Position numbers and translations under genes: made by a program. DNA of 64,000 nt from Siphonodentalium dalli (taxonomy: Eukaryota; Mollusca; Scaphopoda; Gadilida; Siphonodentaliidae): positions 38,876,918 through 38,940,917 of the forward strand of contig CP136062.1 in assembly GCA_032622095.1 (NCBI GenBank). Direction: 5' to 3'. Below, piece after piece: positions 62,395 to 64,000 of this stretch (its first letter is position 1; every line of letters starts with the position of its first letter). The notes beneath the pieces were generated by a model. The model ran no database searches. It was not told the DNA's origin and saw only the letters and a program-made list of their open reading frames with translations.

Positions 62395-63240
62395 GGGATG
62401 AAAGATAGCCCAAATATCCCACATGGGGCACCTGACTGCCAGCCATATCCCACACGAGGCACCTAGCTGTCATCCATATCCCACATGACTCGTGACATGA
62501 GGCACCTGACTGCCAGCCATGTCCCACATGAGGCACCTGACTGTCAGCCATATCCCAACTGAGGCACCTGACTGCCAGTCATATCCCACACGAGGCACCT
62601 GACTGCCGGATTGCCCTAAAGTGGGCCTTATCGCACAGGAGGCACCGGACTGGCCTGAAGTGAGTCGCTTCCCAACGAGGCACCGGACTGCCAGACCGTG
62701 TGAAGTGGGCCGTATCCTACATGATGCACCGGACCTCCGGACCGTATGAAGTGCATGGGCCGTATCCTACAGGAGGCATCGGACTGGCCTGAAGTGAGTC
62801 GTATCCCCACAAGGCACCGGACTGCCAGACTGTGTGAAGTGGGCCGTATCCTACACAAGGCACCGGACATCCAGACCGTATGAAGTGCACGGACCGTATC
62901 CCTCACAAGGCACCGGACTTCCAGACCGTATGAAGTGCATGGGCCGTATCCCACACAAGGCACCGGACCTCCAGACCGTATGAAGTGCATGGGCCGTATC
63001 CCACACAAGGCACCGGACCCACAGACCGTATGAAGTGCATGGACCGTATCCCACAGAAGGCACATGACTGCCCTGAAGTGAGCCGTATATCACAGGAGGC
63101 TCCGGATTGACACGGAGTGAGCCGTATCCCACACGAGGCACCGGACTTCCGGACCGTGTAAAGTGGACCGTATCACACAGAAGGCACCGGACTGCCCTGA
63201 AGTGGACCGCGTACCAGACACCGGGCTGCCAGAGCTACAC
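62395..63240. repeat. Irregular ~50-bp array, GC-rich
   Basis: The core is CCGTATCCCACACAAGGCAC then CGGACCTCCAGACCGTATGA and AGTGCATGGG. Units shrink to ~30-40 bp at the left (CACATGAGGCACCTGACTGC) and vary in length at the right. About 17-20 units are readable. Minus-strand open frames (for example 62628-63065) are repetitive readings of the array. Confidence 0.9.
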
Positions 63241-63623
63241 ATTTGCGATGCACATGCTCCCCCACCAGCAAGATTGAACTATTATATGCTCATTACGGGG
63301 AGCCAAAAACCACGATAAAAAGGAAGAAAGAGCAAGAAATCTTGTCTCGTTTATGCATATAGTGTGAGTGCAGGCTACCAGTACGGATGTAAGCGCTTTA
63401 GCGTCTGATAGAGGGCAGTCAACCAGTAAAAATGTAAGCGCTTTGGGTCATCTGGTCAATACTATATATAATAATATGTGTATAGCGCGTATCCCCATTA
63501 AGTGGGCACTTAGCGCCTACTATACGATATAGTGACACAGAAAAAGACAGGAGTCCAGACATAAAAAAACATTTGCTGGCTATTTAGTTATACATGTACA
63601 ATCAAACTAAGATAACCACATTA
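63241..63623. other. Intergenic; 54-bp duplication at 63370-63440
   Basis: ACCAGTACGGATGTAAGCGC and ACCAGTAAAAATGTAAGCGC lie 52-54 bp apart, a short diverged tandem pair. Nothing else was recognised. Confidence 0.5.
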
Positions 63624-63880
63624 TGAATTTACCCTGTGCCAATGCATTCTCTTATATATGCGAGTCGACCATAGGTCGCCTCGCATATATAAGAGAATGC
63701 ATTGGCCTAACAATTTTTTATCATGTTTTTTAAATAAATGTTTCTTACAATTTTTAGGACATAAAATAAAAAAAACATCCATTACCCTGCAGGGAGCCCC
63801 ACACATATATAGAAGCACCTAGAAGAGTGTCGTCTGCTCATGTTTGTCTGGGGCTCTGTATGGGTGAAATTATAATTTCA
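63624..63880. mobile_element. Double-hairpin MITE with the GGGAGCCCCACAC core, truncated
   Basis: CCTGTGCCAATGCATTCTCT starts an intact hairpin (about 63637-63705), followed by the same spacer and core as 32938-33250. The outer GTGACCCGCC end and the second hairpin are missing. Confidence 0.8.
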
Positions 63881-64000
63881 TGGACATCACAGACGATCCA
63901 AACATGGACTATATGAATACAATTATATCCACGAATAATTTAATATCTTCAAAGAGCCATTATCCGATGCAATATTGGGAATTTCACTAAATTCCTGATA
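63881..64000. other. Right window edge, no feature recognised
   Basis: AT-rich; nothing recognised. Confidence 0.4.

Noticed and set aside
62628-63141. Minus-strand ORFs with GYGPCTSYGL-type repeats
   Set aside because: They coincide with the ~50-bp array and shift frame with its unit length.
1-64000. CRISPR array or prokaryotic operon
   Set aside because: Spliced animal gene, LINE relics and MITEs show eukaryotic DNA; the tandem arrays lack unique spacers.

Overview
This window is nuclear DNA of an invertebrate animal. It is AT-rich, contains no long intact ORF, and is filled with short non-autonomous transposons, fold-back palindromes and tandem arrays. The animal origin is supported by a spliced gene with clear metazoan homology (a vesicular monoamine transporter), two decayed non-LTR retrotransposons, a U2 snRNA-like fragment and dispersed repeats whose (CAGA)n tails are common in marine invertebrates. 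I could not assign a phylum from the sequence; a mollusc or another marine invertebrate is a guess.

Genes. The only confidently recognised host gene is at the left edge on the minus strand. Its first coding exon (1744-1870) and second coding exon (924-1132) encode the N-terminus, TM1 and the start of the glycosylated luminal loop of a VMAT/SLC18A-type transporter, and the remaining exons must lie beyond base 1. To the right I see only gene relics: a MADF-like fragment (12857-13015), the C-terminal part of a LINE reverse transcriptase with its 3' tail (13446-14180), a LINE linker/RT fragment (48413-49086), a U2 snRNA 5'-end relic (37681-37721) and a few coding-like ORFs I cannot name.

Mobile DNA. 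Many families end at TTAA or TTTAAA, which suggests several rounds of TTAA-targeting transposition, although no transposase was recognised. The most striking family (seven complete copies plus fragments) has piggyBac-like CCCTTT ends and carries two large hairpins of 69 bp facing each other. The same hairpin occurs with different ends in a second family and nested in a third. Others include palindromic TA-flanked elements, an element with an expanded 29-bp subterminal array, a ~375-bp family with four copies, and CTAG-bounded repeats rich in nuclear-receptor half-sites.

Tandem arrays. There are main arrays of 10/12, 29, 36, 44, 47, about 50 (two different ones) and 66 bp. Most of the longer ORFs in the window are readings of these arrays or of transposon palindromes and are not proposed as genes.

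Layout: 1-1890 VMAT exons and introns; 1.9-9 kb MITEs, poly-C and CT repeats; 9.3-11.4 kb a decayed array and two hairpin MITEs; 12.4-14.2 kb a relic cluster; 14.2-24 kb mixed MITEs; 24-31 kb palindromic transposons and two arrays; 32-36 kb hairpin MITEs; 36-43.4 kb the U2 relic, inverted-repeat elements and the 44-bp array; 43.4-50 kb MITEs and a LINE; 50-56.3 kb two hairpin MITEs, a local duplication and three large arrays; 56.3-64 kb MITEs, CTAG-bounded repeats and the 50-bp array.
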